Source: DATLMR01 sp964615905 (GTDB lineage Bacteria > Acidobacteriota > Blastocatellia > UBA7656). From it: DNA of 64,000 nucleotides. Both the position numbers and the translations under genes were made by a program. Positions 1 to 8,359 of the stretch are shown here, one piece after another. The DNA is taken from NCBI GenBank assembly GCA_964615905.1, contig CAZTUB010000019.1, forward strand, positions 62,001 to 126,000. The letters are read 5' to 3'. The notes beneath the pieces were generated by a model. The model searched no databases and was not told the origin of the DNA. It worked only from the letters and a program-made list of their open reading frames with translations. The first letter of the stretch is position 1, and each line of letters begins with the position of its first letter.

Positions 1-266
1 CGCGCGTCGTTGGAAACGTGGTCGCGACCCAGAAGAACGACCGTTATGAGGGCGGACGAATAATGATCGTCCAGCCTATTGACCTTGACGGCGCGGACCT
101 CGGCGGCGAGCTTCTCGCTCTGGACTCTGTCGACGCGGGCGTGGGTGACACGGTCGTGGTCGTACGCGAAGGGTGGTCTGCTTCGACCGCTTCGACCGGG
201 CAACCGGGAGCAGCGATAGATTCGGCCATAGTCGGCGTTGTCGATACGATTGAGGTTGGAAAGTAG
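1..266 (+). CDS. Microcompartment vertex protein, EutN/CcmL family (5' end outside window)
   Basis: C-terminal part of a bacterial microcompartment shell vertex protein; members form pentamers that cap the corners of the protein shell. The frame is open to the left edge: from base 3 it reads RVVGN and runs on into VVATQKNDRYEGG, so the GTG at 18 is an internal valine and the true start lies a few codons outside. Later blocks DAGVGDTVVVVREGWS and AIVGVVDTIEVGK are the family's usual conserved stretches. About 87 residues of a roughly 90-100 aa protein are visible. The next gene starts 6 bases downstream, which suggests that a microcompartment operon enters from the left. The cargo pathway cannot be judged from this window. 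Confidence 0.9.
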   Translation, partial: RVVGNVVATQKNDRYEGGRIMIVQPIDLDGADLGGELLALDSVDAGVGDTVVVVREGWSASTASTGQPGAAIDSAIVGVVDTIEVGK

Positions 267-272
267 AACGCG

Positions 273-608
273 ATGCGCCAGCTCGATAAAGATAACGTGC
301 GCCGCTTGCTCGCATCCGTTCTCACGAGTCTTGACGCGGAGCCGCGTCAGGGCGCGGAAGGTGGCAGGGAAGAATCGAGCCTTCCCGTTGTGATGATCGT
401 TTTAAGTCAGCCGGGGACAGATCAAGCCGAGATGTTTGATCTGGGGTTCGAACGCGCGGCCTCACCCGCCGCCCGAGCGCCTCACCCCGGGCTTGAGAAG
501 TTTCCCGTTGCTCAGTCGAGCTCGTGTGATTCTGCCCCCAAAAACTGCTTCATGGAACCGGACCGCCTCTGCGTCAATTCAGGCGCGTGTGAAACGCGCG
601 GTTACTGA
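273..608 (+). CDS. Small protein with four-cysteine C-terminal motif, linked to microcompartment gene
   Basis: 111-residue protein that I do not recognise with certainty. It follows the vertex gene after 6 bases, and its GGAAAG ribosome site overlaps that gene's end, so the two are probably cotranscribed. The N-terminus (QLDKDNVRRLLASVL) looks helical and could be a short encapsulation-type helix, which is inference. The last 30 residues hold cysteines spaced C-x6-C-x7-C-x5-C around the core CDSAPKNCFMEPDRLC, a pattern able to bind a metal or an Fe-S cluster. The middle is Pro/Ala-rich and poorly ordered. A coding role is supported by operon spacing and by the compact motif rather than by an identified family. 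Confidence 0.6.
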   Translation: MRQLDKDNVRRLLASVLTSLDAEPRQGAEGGREESSLPVVMIVLSQPGTDQAEMFDLGFERAASPAARAPHPGLEKFPVAQSSSCDSAPKNCFMEPDRLCVNSGACETRGY

Positions 609-666
609 TACGCGCCGTTTCGAGGGAGAGCCGGTTTGACGCCTGGACTTTCGATAAGGGGGAGTC

Positions 667-2196
667 ATGGGTAAATCTTTCAAGCTGACCTATAAAGATT
701 CTAACGGCCGTTACTGCTCGCACGATCTCGGCGGCGAAGCGTTCAAGATAGGGCGGCTCGGCGAAAACGACCTCTCATTCGACAACCCATACATCTCAAG
801 GTTCCACGTAGAGATATGCTTTGACGGCGCGTCCTACACCGTCAGAGACCTGGACTCGACATCCGGCACATTCGTAAACGAGCAGAGGATAAAGAGTCAG
901 GTTCTGCGTGACGGGGACCGCATACGGCTCGGTCGTGGGCGCGGCCTTGAATTCGTCTTTCGCGCAGACGAGTCGAGCGACAATACCGGCGCGGGCACGT
1001 CAGATTCCGGCGCGTCTCTGAGCCCGGTTCGCGTGATCGTGCCCGAAGAGGCGCGGTTTATCAACACCGCGAGGCTGCCGCAGACGGGGCTGCTCAGAAA
1101 CGACACCTTCGAGAGGCTGCGGGCGCTCTATGAGTTCACAAGCGAGTTGCTCACGGCACATTCGGCAAAAGAGCTGGGTGAAAAGCTCGCGGCCTTTCTT
1201 CACCGCGTCCTCAAGGCCGAGCGCTGCGCGGTGCTGATGCGCGACCACGAGCGGGGCATATTCCAACTCGGCGCATCGTTTCCGCCGGACGTCTCGTTTA
1301 CGCCGAGCCGCAGCATCACCAGGCAGGTCTATAACGATAACGTTGCCATCTTGAGCTTCGACGCGAGGTCGGACGCGCGGTTTAGCGGAGGCGACTCGGT
1401 CAAGTTTCAATCGATAAGGTCTGTGATGTGCGCGCCGATGGGGTCGCACTCGCGCGTCTGGGGCGTTTGCTACATCGACAACCTGACCACGTCGCGCGTA
1501 TTCGATGACGAGGAGCTCGACTTTCTGACGGCGGTCGGTCGGCAGGCGGGGCTCGCTATGGAGAACCTCTACCTGCTCGACGAGCAGCGGCGCTCGCTTG
1601 AGAGCTTTATAAGAACGCTCGCGGCCTCGCTTGATGCGCGAGACGACTCAACCGCAGGCCACTCGGCTCGCGTGGGCGCGTTTTCAGCAGGCATAGCCCG
1701 AACGATGGGGCTGGCTCAAACCGACTCGCGGTTGATCTACTACGCGGGGCTTCTACACGATTACGGGAAGATCGGCATAAGAGACGACGTGCTGCTGAAG
1801 CCTGCGCGCCTCACACCCGAAGAGTACGAACACGTAAAAGAACACCCGCTGCACACGTTCCGGCTGCTATCGAAGATTCGCCTGCCCGAAGATTTGTCCG
1901 ACATCCCGTTTGTCGCGGCGGCGCATCACGAGCGGTGGGACGGGACTGGCTACCCGCATGGATTGAAGGGCGAAGAGATACCGCTCGGTAGCCGCATAGT
2001 CTCTGTCGCGGATGCTTACGACGCGCTGACCGAAGAGCGCGTTTATCAGGAAGCCTGGTCGCCCGAAAGAGCTTTCGAAGAGGTGCGCAGCAGTTCGGGC
2101 AGGTACTTCGACCCGGAAGTCATCGAAGCCTTCAACCACTACTTCGCGCAAGAGATCGAGCCGCGCCACCGGCGAAAAAACAGAACTGAGGGGTGA
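667..2196 (+). CDS. FHA-GAF-HD-GYP signalling protein (probable cyclic-di-GMP phosphodiesterase)
   Basis: 509-residue cytoplasmic signalling protein. An FHA domain at about residues 25-95 (IGRLGENDLSF, then SRFHVE) should bind phosphothreonine peptides. A GAF sensor domain covers about 145-300. An HD-GYP domain covers about 310-500, with metal-binding H364-D365 in LLHDYGKIG and the GYP triad at 428-430 (DGTGYPHGL). HD-GYP domains usually hydrolyse cyclic di-GMP, and all key residues seen are intact. The start is supported by GGGGAG five bases before ATG. There are no membrane segments. FHA input suggests control by a Ser/Thr kinase that is not in this window. Its TGA stop lies inside the terminal repeat of the element at 2194. 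Confidence 0.92.
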   Translation: MGKSFKLTYKDSNGRYCSHDLGGEAFKIGRLGENDLSFDNPYISRFHVEICFDGASYTVRDLDSTSGTFVNEQRIKSQVLRDGDRIRLGRGRGLEFVFRADESSDNTGAGTSDSGASLSPVRVIVPEEARFINTARLPQTGLLRNDTFERLRALYEFTSELLTAHSAKELGEKLAAFLHRVLKAERCAVLMRDHERGIFQLGASFPPDVSFTPSRSITRQVYNDNVAILSFDARSDARFSGGDSVKFQSIRSVMCAPMGSHSRVWGVCYIDNLTTSRVFDDEELDFLTAVGRQAGLAMENLYLLDEQRRSLESFIRTLAASLDARDDSTAGHSARVGAFSAGIARTMGLAQTDSRLIYYAGLLHDYGKIGIRDDVLLKPARLTPEEYEHVKEHPLHTFRLLSKIRLPEDLSDIPFVAAAHHERWDGTGYPHGLKGEEIPLGSRIVSVADAYDALTEERVYQEAWSPERAFEEVRSSSGRYFDPEVIEAFNHYFAQEIEPRHRRKNRTEG

Positions 2197-2276
2197 GGGC
2201 CGAGCAGTGGATTCGCGAGGTCGGCTTTCATATGAAAGCCGACCTCGCGAAGATAATCACGGCCGCCTGGTCCTCA
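2194..2276. repeat. Dispersed repeat, copy 1, with a 40-bp perfect palindrome
   Basis: Shares about 44 bases (2194-2237) with a second copy at 5310, with one mismatch. Bases 2212-2251 form a perfect 40-bp palindrome centred on CATATG, able to fold into a 20-bp hairpin. The ends are inverted repeats, TGAGGGCCG on the left and TGGTCCTCA on the right (7 of 9 pair). The left TGA is the stop codon of the HD-GYP gene and the right TCA is the stop of the convergent gene, so the element exactly fills the gap between the two stops. It may act as a bidirectional transcription terminator; a non-autonomous mobile element is the alternative. Confidence 0.75.
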
Positions 2277-2828
2277 GCCTCCGGTCCTGATCTTTCTCGC
2301 GCGCACAATCGAGTTGATGACGCCCGCGAACAACTCTACCTTTGTAAGCCCCAGCCAGTTCTGGTGTTGAAAGACCGCGTTTCGCGCTTCGCCCGCCGCG
2401 TTGTAGCTGATCGTCAGGATGTAGTCGTGCTTCTTCTTATCGGGCAGCTTTTTGCTCGGCAGGACGAGCGCGAGCGCGCCCAGTAAAAGCCACGACCTCC
2501 AGCCCGCGCGCACAACCTTCCCCTCCTCAATTATGCTCGAATCGACGACGCGCGCCCCTGTCAACTGGTCAGCCGCGATCTTTATCATCCTGCTCCCGGG
2601 CATCAGCTCCGAGACTTCCACCCCGGCCGGGCCGACCACAAGTCTTACGGGGCAAGGGTTATCCAGACGCTCGATGCCGTCAAGATAGCCGATCTCAATC
2701 TGCGTGGTCTGAAAGTTTTCGATTGTCCCTTGATCTATCAGCGGCACGCCGCACCACAGGCACCTTTTGGCGGCGCTCGTGTTGGCTCGCTTGCATTCCT
2801 GGCAATAGATTGTTGTTATCTCGGCCAT
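2274..2828 (-). CDS. Zinc-ribbon membrane-associated protein of unknown function
   Basis: 184-residue protein with an N-terminal zinc ribbon: cysteines at 9, 12, 23 and 26 in CQECKRAN and CLWCG. A soluble beta-rich middle part follows, then one short hydrophobic stretch (SWLLLGALALVLP, about residue 110-125) and a charged KKLPDKKKH segment. The C-terminal part resembles a PH-like or DUF-type fold that I cannot name. The start has CGGAG about seven bases upstream. It is convergent with the HD-GYP gene and shares the intervening repeat, and it lies 14 bases before the next minus-strand gene's end. No pathway can be assigned. Confidence 0.72.
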   Translation of the reverse strand: MAEITTIYCQECKRANTSAAKRCLWCGVPLIDQGTIENFQTTQIEIGYLDGIERLDNPCPVRLVVGPAGVEVSELMPGSRMIKIAADQLTGARVVDSSIIEEGKVVRAGWRSWLLLGALALVLPSKKLPDKKKHDYILTISYNAAGEARNAVFQHQNWLGLTKVELFAGVINSIVRARKIRTGG

Positions 2829-2842
2829 CCCGGCTCCGTGTC

Positions 2843-4567
2843 TCAGCGCGTTTCCGGCCTAATGGGCGTGACAGCTTTTCTAGAACCCGGACCGCGAAGC
2901 GGGCGGCCCGGCAAGGCTGTCGTCTGCCTGCCGTTATCAAGCACGAGCTTGCCGTTTACCGTTACATAACGCACGCCGACTGATAGCCGGTTGGGGTCTT
3001 CAAACGTGGCCACGTCGTTTATCTGCCGGGGATCGAAGACTACCACGTCCGCAAAGAAGCCCGGCTTGATAAGCCCCCTTTCCGAAAGGCCCACGCGGTT
3101 GGCGGCCAGCGAAGTCATCTTGCGTACGGCCTCTTCCATACTCAGCACCCCCTCATCGCGCACATACCGGCCAAGTATTCGCGGGAAGGTCCCGTATGCT
3201 CGCGGGTGCGCGCGGCCTTCGGCCAGCGGCCCCGTCGTTGCGACTGCCCCGTGGTCTACTCCTATGCTCACCCAGGGCTGTTTCATCGCGAGCTTCACGT
3301 CGTCTTCGTTCATCAGGAAGTAGACAGCGCCGACGTTGTTGTTGTCGGCAATGACAAGGTCAAACAGCGCGTCTATCTCGTCCGGTTTATTCATCAACTT
3401 TGCGACTTCAGACACGCGCTTTCCCTGGTACTTCTTCAGCTCGTTACTGAGCACGCTCGCGATCATTATCCCCTGGCCGCCGCCCGCGCCGTAGTAGAAG
3501 TTTTCCCAGTCGCCCGTAGCCGCGCGCATCTCCTGTTTCAGCCGTTCGCGGGTCTTCGCGTCTTTCAAACGCTCGATAAATTTTCCGGTTCCCCCTTCGT
3601 GCGCCCAAGGCGGTATGCTCGCTCCGAGCGAGGTCGCGCCCGCGACGTAAGGGTACTGGTCCGCTGTGATGTCTATACCTGCGGCCCGCGCGTCGGTGAT
3701 CTTCTTTATGACCTCGGACATCTTCCCCCAGTTCTGTTTTCCCGCTAGCTTCAAATGAAAAATCTCTACCGGTATCTTTGCCTCCCGCCCGATTCGTATA
3801 GCTTCGTCAATCGCTTTCATGATCGAGTTGCTCTCGCTTCGCATGTGCGTGGCATATACCCCGCCGTAGCGCGCGGCCACTTTAGCCAGCTCGACAAGCT
3901 CCTCTGTGCTGGCGTAAAAAGCGGGCGCGTAGACGAGCGACGAGCTGAGCCCCACGGCTCCCTCTTCCATAGCCCGCGCAACCAGCCGCCGCATGCTCTC
4001 CATCTCTGCGGGCGTTGGAGAGCGGTCTTCGTCCTTGAGAACCATCTGCCGAACCTGCGTGGCCCCGACGTATGTCGCGAGGTTTATAGCCCCGGGGGTC
4101 CGTTCGAGCCGCGAGAAATATTCGTCGAGGCTGCGCCAGTCAACCTGCATGCGGAAGTGCTCGATGCGCGCGCGGCTCTCTTCGATCAAATAGTCGTTCA
4201 GGGGCGCAATCGAGCCGCCTTCGCCCGTCACTTCGGTTGTGATGCCCTGAAAGATTTTCGATTGGGCGCGCGGGTCGATCAACAGCGTCTCTTCGGATTG
4301 ACCGAGCATGTCTATAAAACCCGGCGCGACGATCATACCTTGAGCGTTTATCCTGCGGGGTGCGCGCGACGGCCCAATCCGCCCGACTTTGATGATCCGG
4401 TCATCGCGAATCGCGACATCGCCGTAAAACCAGGGGTTGCCGCTCCCGTCGATAATCCGACCGTTCATTATGATTATGTCGTAGTAGGCCGTCTGCGCGT
4501 CTGTCGGCACAATCTGAACGACAAGCATCACCGCAAGCAGAAGAGTTGTTATCCTGGCTCTGGTCAT
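2843..4567 (-). CDS. Secreted D-aminoacylase-like amidohydrolase with altered metal motif
   Basis: 574-residue protein with a signal peptide (hydrophobic residues 7-24, ending near TDAQ) and an amidohydrolase/N-acyl-D-amino-acid deacylase fold. Typical blocks are present: DIIIMNGRIIDGSG, THMRSES, EIFHLKLAG, and GVDHGAVATTGP followed by HPRAYGTFPRILG near the C-terminus. Classical enzymes carry an HxH pair after APGFID and a cysteine in the following Gly-rich turn. Here these read APGFIDMLGQSEE and VTGEGGS, so two histidines and the cysteine are missing while the later His and Asp residues remain. It may be a distinct subfamily with another metal site or activity. Start supported by GGAGAC before ATG. 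Confidence 0.85.
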   Translation of the reverse strand: MTRARITTLLLAVMLVVQIVPTDAQTAYYDIIIMNGRIIDGSGNPWFYGDVAIRDDRIIKVGRIGPSRAPRRINAQGMIVAPGFIDMLGQSEETLLIDPRAQSKIFQGITTEVTGEGGSIAPLNDYLIEESRARIEHFRMQVDWRSLDEYFSRLERTPGAINLATYVGATQVRQMVLKDEDRSPTPAEMESMRRLVARAMEEGAVGLSSSLVYAPAFYASTEELVELAKVAARYGGVYATHMRSESNSIMKAIDEAIRIGREAKIPVEIFHLKLAGKQNWGKMSEVIKKITDARAAGIDITADQYPYVAGATSLGASIPPWAHEGGTGKFIERLKDAKTRERLKQEMRAATGDWENFYYGAGGGQGIMIASVLSNELKKYQGKRVSEVAKLMNKPDEIDALFDLVIADNNNVGAVYFLMNEDDVKLAMKQPWVSIGVDHGAVATTGPLAEGRAHPRAYGTFPRILGRYVRDEGVLSMEEAVRKMTSLAANRVGLSERGLIKPGFFADVVVFDPRQINDVATFEDPNRLSVGVRYVTVNGKLVLDNGRQTTALPGRPLRGPGSRKAVTPIRPETR

Positions 4568-4660
4568 AGGGATGTCTCCGAAGTGAATTGAAAAGCGCGG
4601 TGATTATAGTGGGCCGGTCCGAGAGAGTTCAACAGGGGGAGGTCAGCTGGGCGTTTTGAG

Positions 4661-4694
4661 TTGCGGAGCGCTGCTTTCGGGCAGCGCTCCGCAA
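4661..4694 (-). terminator. Strong hairpin after the SLOG-like gene
   Basis: A 14-bp perfect stem, TTGCGGAGCGCTGC and its complement, with the stable loop TTTCGG (CCGAAA on the minus strand). It begins three bases after the stop of the minus-strand gene ending at 4698. There is no U-run, so it may act as a factor-assisted terminator or an mRNA 3' stabiliser. Confidence 0.6.
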
Positions 4695-4697
4695 AGC

Positions 4698-5255
4698 TCA
4701 TGAGAATGATCTCTGGAAGAGGTCCGCGATGGCCTTGCGACCGTTCTCTTCGAGGAGCCGCGTGCCTGTGCCCGTGAAATGGATGTGATCGATTACGGGC
4801 GCGTCGCCGCTTTTTCGCTCGATCCAGTCCTTCCGGTCCCACGTAAACCACGCGCTGCGGCGCTGGTCAAAGACGTGGAGCGGCTTGTTGCAGAGCTTGG
4901 CGAACTCCGCGCCCCAGCCTGTCCCGCCTTTGACCGTCTTGTCGTCGAGTATCTCGCCTATGACGTATATCTCCTGGCCATTGTTGATCTGATACCAGAT
5001 GCTTTGCAGCACCTTGCGCAGCACAGGGCTGTCGGTGTAGCGACGGTTCATCAAACGGGAGACGTAATCGAGGCTGACATCGCCGCTCTTCAATTCTTCG
5101 TGGTTGAGCACGCGAAGCCCGCGATGGCGCACGATCTTATGACCGTCAAACGTAAAATTCACCTCTTCGATCCCTAGCCGCTCGGCGTTCGCCCCGAACT
5201 CCGCCTCCGCGCCCTGCGCGCCACCGCTAAACAATATGTAATCTTCCTTGTTCAT
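4698..5255 (-). CDS. SLOG-like Rossmann-fold protein
   Basis: 185-residue protein. The start ILFSGGAQGAEAEFG is a Gly-rich nucleotide-binding turn after a beta strand, as in the SLOG/YpsA/DprA-type Rossmann superfamily. A later GGTGWGAEFAK segment followed by KPLHVFDQ and WFTW fits the second half of that fold. Such proteins bind nucleotides or nucleotide-derived ligands; the substrate is unknown. A good ribosome site (AAGGAAGAAGG) precedes ATG. It stands alone between a repeat element and a terminator-like hairpin. The family assignment is from fold-like motifs, so moderate. Confidence 0.65.
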   Translation of the reverse strand: MNKEDYILFSGGAQGAEAEFGANAERLGIEEVNFTFDGHKIVRHRGLRVLNHEELKSGDVSLDYVSRLMNRRYTDSPVLRKVLQSIWYQINNGQEIYVIGEILDDKTVKGGTGWGAEFAKLCNKPLHVFDQRRSAWFTWDRKDWIERKSGDAPVIDHIHFTGTGTRLLEENGRKAIADLFQRSFS

Positions 5256-5309
5256 CCTTCTTCCTTTCTATCAATCTAAAAACAACAGCCTACCACATTT
5301 CCCAGGTGA

Positions 5310-5376
5310 TGAGGACCGAGCAGTGGATTCGCGAGGTCGGCTTTCATATGAAAATCGGCTTCCAACCCGGTCCTCA
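5310..5376. repeat. Dispersed repeat, copy 2
   Basis: Second copy of the element at 2194. Bases 5310-5353 match copy 1 with one change; the rest has diverged, so the central hairpin is imperfect here. The ends are a perfect 9-bp inverted repeat, TGAGGACCG and CGGTCCTCA. The right-hand TCA (5374-5376) is the stop codon of the histidine kinase gene, as in copy 1. Between the inverted ends the spacing is 49 bases. Confidence 0.7.
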
Positions 5377-7365
5377 ATCCTTCTCTCTTTTCCGCCCTGT
5401 TGCGAGCGAAGCCAGAGCCTCAATGATCGCATCGGCATCCACAGGCTTTGGCACAAACATCTCATACCCCGCTTCGAGCGCAAGCTCCCTGTCTTTAGAC
5501 CTTGCGCGAGCCGTGAGCGCGACCGCAGGAAGATACTTGCCGGAGCTTGATTCGTGCTGGCGAACATTTTTGATGAGCGCGTAACCGTCTTCAAGGGGCA
5601 TCGCTATGTCGCTGACCATAACGTCGAGGTCAAGCGACTGGATCGCCACAAGTGCGCTTTGAACCGAGTCGGCCGTGCTCACTTCGGCCCCCTCCTGTGT
5701 AAGCAACGCTCTTAGCATCTCGCGCGTGTCACCTTCGTCATCGACCACCAGAATTCTGAGGTCGTTGAGTCTGCGCTTGCGCTCAGGCTCACGCAAGGGA
5801 GCGGCCTCACCCACAAGTCCCTCTGCGCCGTGAGGCACCTCAAGCGAGCGCGTGGGTCTGAGCGGGAGCTTGACGGTAAATGTAGCGCCAAGCCCCTGGC
5901 CGGGGCTTTCGACCTTGACCGTCCCCCCGTGCATCTCGACTAGATTACGAACGATTGCAAGCCCTAGCCCCAGCCCGCCGTGCCTTCTGGTCAGCGTGCC
6001 GTCCTCTTGTAAAAACCGCTCGAAGACGTAAGGGAGAAATTCCGGCTCTATGCCCTGCCCGGTGTCTGTGACCACGATAAGCGCGTGCGTCGCCGAATGG
6101 CTCACCTCCACAATGATGCGGCCCTCTTCAGGCGTGAATTTTATGGCATTTGACAGAAGGTTCCAGATCACCTGTTGAAGCCTGTCCGGGTCGCCCGAAA
6201 CGGCCGTGGGGCTTGTTTGAAGATTCACCCGCAGGTCTATGCCTTTACCTTCTGCCGCCGGCCGAACGGTATCGACCGCCGCTTTGACGATGTTCTCAAG
6301 ATAGGTCGGGAAAATGTTGAGTCTCAGCTTGCCCGATATGATGCGAGAGACATCCAGTATATCTTCGATCAACTGGGCCTGCGCTTTCGCGTTGCGCTCG
6401 ACGACTCCGAGCGCGTGGTTGAACGTTTCTGGATCGAGCCTGCCGCCGCGAAGCATACCGGCCCATCCGAGTATGGCATTGAGTGGCGTCCTTAGCTCGT
6501 GCGAGACGGTAGCGAGGAACTCGTCTTTCAACCGGTTGGCGGCCTCGGCTTCGGCTCGCGCGGCCTGTTCGCGGGCGAGCAGCTGAGCGCGCTCCTGTTC
6601 GGACCGCTTGCGGTTTGTGATGTCGTGCTGTACGCGCACGATATACGTCTTGCCCGAAACGTCGAGCGTGCTAATGCGGGCGGCGGTGACAAACGGCCTC
6701 CCGTCCTTCTTGAGATGGCTTATCTCTCCCATCCAAGAACCGGCCTTCTTCAGCTGCTCAATCCCTTCGCGGACAGTCTGGCCATCTTCAGAAGGCGGCA
6801 ACACATTCTCTAGCGGGATACGTTCTCCGATCATCTCGCCGGGCTCGTACCCGTACATGGTATCTTCGGCGGGGTTCGCATAAATCAGTATTCCGTTTTC
6901 GTCATAGATGCTTACCCCTTCGATAAGGCTCTTTATCACGTACGCGTGTATCCGCAACTCCTGCTCGGTACGCTTGCGCGCGGTGATATCGCGAGCGATT
7001 GTCGAAGCGCCGACAATCTGATCCGAGTCGTCACGGATGGGAGAGATAGTCAGGGAGACATTAAGGATTCTGCCCTGCTTGTCGACGCGGGTCGTTTCAT
7101 AATGCCTTATCTGCTCGCCCCGCCTGAGCTTTTCAAGTATCTTTGGTATCTCGTCTTTGGAATCTTTCGGCGCGAGCATAGATATGTGCTTGCCTTCGAC
7201 CTCTTCGGCCGAGTACCCGTATATCCTCTGCGCGCCCTTGTTCCAGCTAACGATTATGCCGTCAAGGGTCTTGCCTATGATTGCGTCGTCAGAAGATTCA
7301 ACTATCGATGCAAGGAAGGTTGATATGTGCTTGTTGGACATCTGCTCTGTGATGATGTAATTCAT
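5374..7365 (-). CDS. PAS-PAS hybrid histidine kinase with receiver domain
   Basis: 663-residue soluble sensor kinase. Two PAS domains occupy about residues 12-135 and 140-260 (IYGYSAEEVEGKHI; MYGYEPGEMIGE). A HisKA domain follows with phospho-acceptor H289 in SHELRTPLN, then an HATPase domain with the N box (NLLSNAIKFTPE), DTGQGIEPE and GLGLGLAIVRNLVE. A C-terminal receiver domain spans about 545-655 with D586 as phospho-acceptor (VMVSDIAMP) and K in VPKPVDADAI. No membrane segment is present, so the signal is probably cytoplasmic. The receiver has no output domain, implying phosphorelay or self-control. The upstream ribosome site is weak; MSNKH, eight residues in, is an alternative start. 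Confidence 0.93.
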   Translation of the reverse strand: MNYIITEQMSNKHISTFLASIVESSDDAIIGKTLDGIIVSWNKGAQRIYGYSAEEVEGKHISMLAPKDSKDEIPKILEKLRRGEQIRHYETTRVDKQGRILNVSLTISPIRDDSDQIVGASTIARDITARKRTEQELRIHAYVIKSLIEGVSIYDENGILIYANPAEDTMYGYEPGEMIGERIPLENVLPPSEDGQTVREGIEQLKKAGSWMGEISHLKKDGRPFVTAARISTLDVSGKTYIVRVQHDITNRKRSEQERAQLLAREQAARAEAEAANRLKDEFLATVSHELRTPLNAILGWAGMLRGGRLDPETFNHALGVVERNAKAQAQLIEDILDVSRIISGKLRLNIFPTYLENIVKAAVDTVRPAAEGKGIDLRVNLQTSPTAVSGDPDRLQQVIWNLLSNAIKFTPEEGRIIVEVSHSATHALIVVTDTGQGIEPEFLPYVFERFLQEDGTLTRRHGGLGLGLAIVRNLVEMHGGTVKVESPGQGLGATFTVKLPLRPTRSLEVPHGAEGLVGEAAPLREPERKRRLNDLRILVVDDEGDTREMLRALLTQEGAEVSTADSVQSALVAIQSLDLDVMVSDIAMPLEDGYALIKNVRQHESSSGKYLPAVALTARARSKDRELALEAGYEMFVPKPVDADAIIEALASLATGRKREKD

Positions 7366-7563
7366 TATATGGTTTAGAACTCTTAAAGGACCCGGCTTTC
7401 AGCTTTCGGCCATCTGGATGAGATTGATCGCTGTTAAGTAGAGGCAGCTATCTTCCGCAGATGCGATTGAGAGTTTCAGAAGCGCCCGTTCCACTGAAGA
7501 CCCGGATTCTCTCAACCTGAAACTTTACACCAGCCCCTTGCGACTAGCAATTTCAGCGAGCAT

Positions 7564-8262
7564 TTATTCTGCGAGCGAAAGCGACTGCACCGTCAACGCC
7601 AGGTGGTTTCGTTTATGGAGATCGATGAGGGTTCTGAACTGGTCATACGTAATCCGGCTCTGGTTGCCGACGTGACTGTTCTTCTTTTTGAGATTGGCGG
7701 TTGCCCACAACGGCTGAAGGTTTGTTAACCCCCAGCAGATTCTTAATTCGTATTCATCTATTCCGTCTTCGGTTTCAAGCTTAAACCATGACTTGGGAAT
7801 CACATGGTCGATATGCCACGCCTTCCCGTAGTTCTTCCACGTCATGCCGGGCTTAAAATGTGATTCAAGGTGAGATCGCAACTGATCGACCGAGTACCCC
7901 AAAACAGCCAGAATCGAGCGACCCTTCTTGCTTATAGCCCTTCTAAGGGCCCTGCTTATGTAATTATGCAGCCGGTAATTCATATCGCCCTTGAGCCGGG
8001 CGTTTTGGTAATGCCGCCAGTAATCCTTATTCTCTTTGCGCCACCCCTTGTTGTATTTGCGCCTCTCCTCGCGATGCGCTTCCCGGTACTGCTGATAATA
8101 TAAACGCATCCGGTCACGATTTTTTTCTTGCCAGGTTTTCACTATTACTTGCCGACAAGCTTTGCAATAAGACTGATACCCGTCGCGACTGGCTTTATTC
8201 TTGGAGAACCGGGCAAGTGGTAGCTCAAGGGCGCATCTAGGACACCGCTTCGAGGTCTTCAT
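7564..8262 (-). CDS. HNH endonuclease with N-terminal zinc finger
   Basis: 232-residue protein. Two CxxC pairs near the N-terminus (KRCPRCALEL and YCKACRQV) form a zinc finger; a long basic, Arg/Lys/Tyr-rich helical stretch follows (residues 40-100). The HNH core is at about 165-205: WHIDHVIPKS, then GLTNLQPLWATANLKKKN, with the histidines and asparagines of the catalytic fold. Such stand-alone HNH proteins are common in phages and mobile DNA. The gene is visibly AT-richer than its neighbours (one 60-base line is 38% GC) and lies just beyond the 3' end of a tRNA-Glu gene, both signs of transfer. The start has a poor ribosome site. Confidence 0.82.
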   Translation of the reverse strand: MKTSKRCPRCALELPLARFSKNKASRDGYQSYCKACRQVIVKTWQEKNRDRMRLYYQQYREAHREERRKYNKGWRKENKDYWRHYQNARLKGDMNYRLHNYISRALRRAISKKGRSILAVLGYSVDQLRSHLESHFKPGMTWKNYGKAWHIDHVIPKSWFKLETEDGIDEYELRICWGLTNLQPLWATANLKKKNSHVGNQSRITYDQFRTLIDLHKRNHLALTVQSLSLAE

Positions 8263-8287
8263 GTGGGTGAGTCGTTTAACAAGAATG

Positions 8288-8306
8288 CCCTCTTTGTTGT
8301 AGAGGG
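8288..8306 (-). terminator. Weak hairpin downstream of tRNA-Glu
   Basis: CCCTCT and AGAGGG pair around a seven-base loop, about 55 bases after the tRNA-Glu 3' end on the same strand. There is no clear T-run, and only six base pairs, so this is a weak call. Confidence 0.3.
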
Positions 8307-8359
8307 GACCTGAGGAAGATATAAGCCTTGCGTGTCTGGTACCGATTAAGAGATTTGAG

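Noticed and set aside
436..639. Alternative frame over the small Cys-motif gene
   Set aside because: It lacks the clustered cysteines and does not follow the vertex gene's spacing; it is a shadow frame.
2193..2486. Open frame reading EQWIREVGFHMK across the first repeat
   Set aside because: The same peptide appears in the second repeat copy because the DNA is repeated; it overlaps the convergent gene and has no ribosome site.
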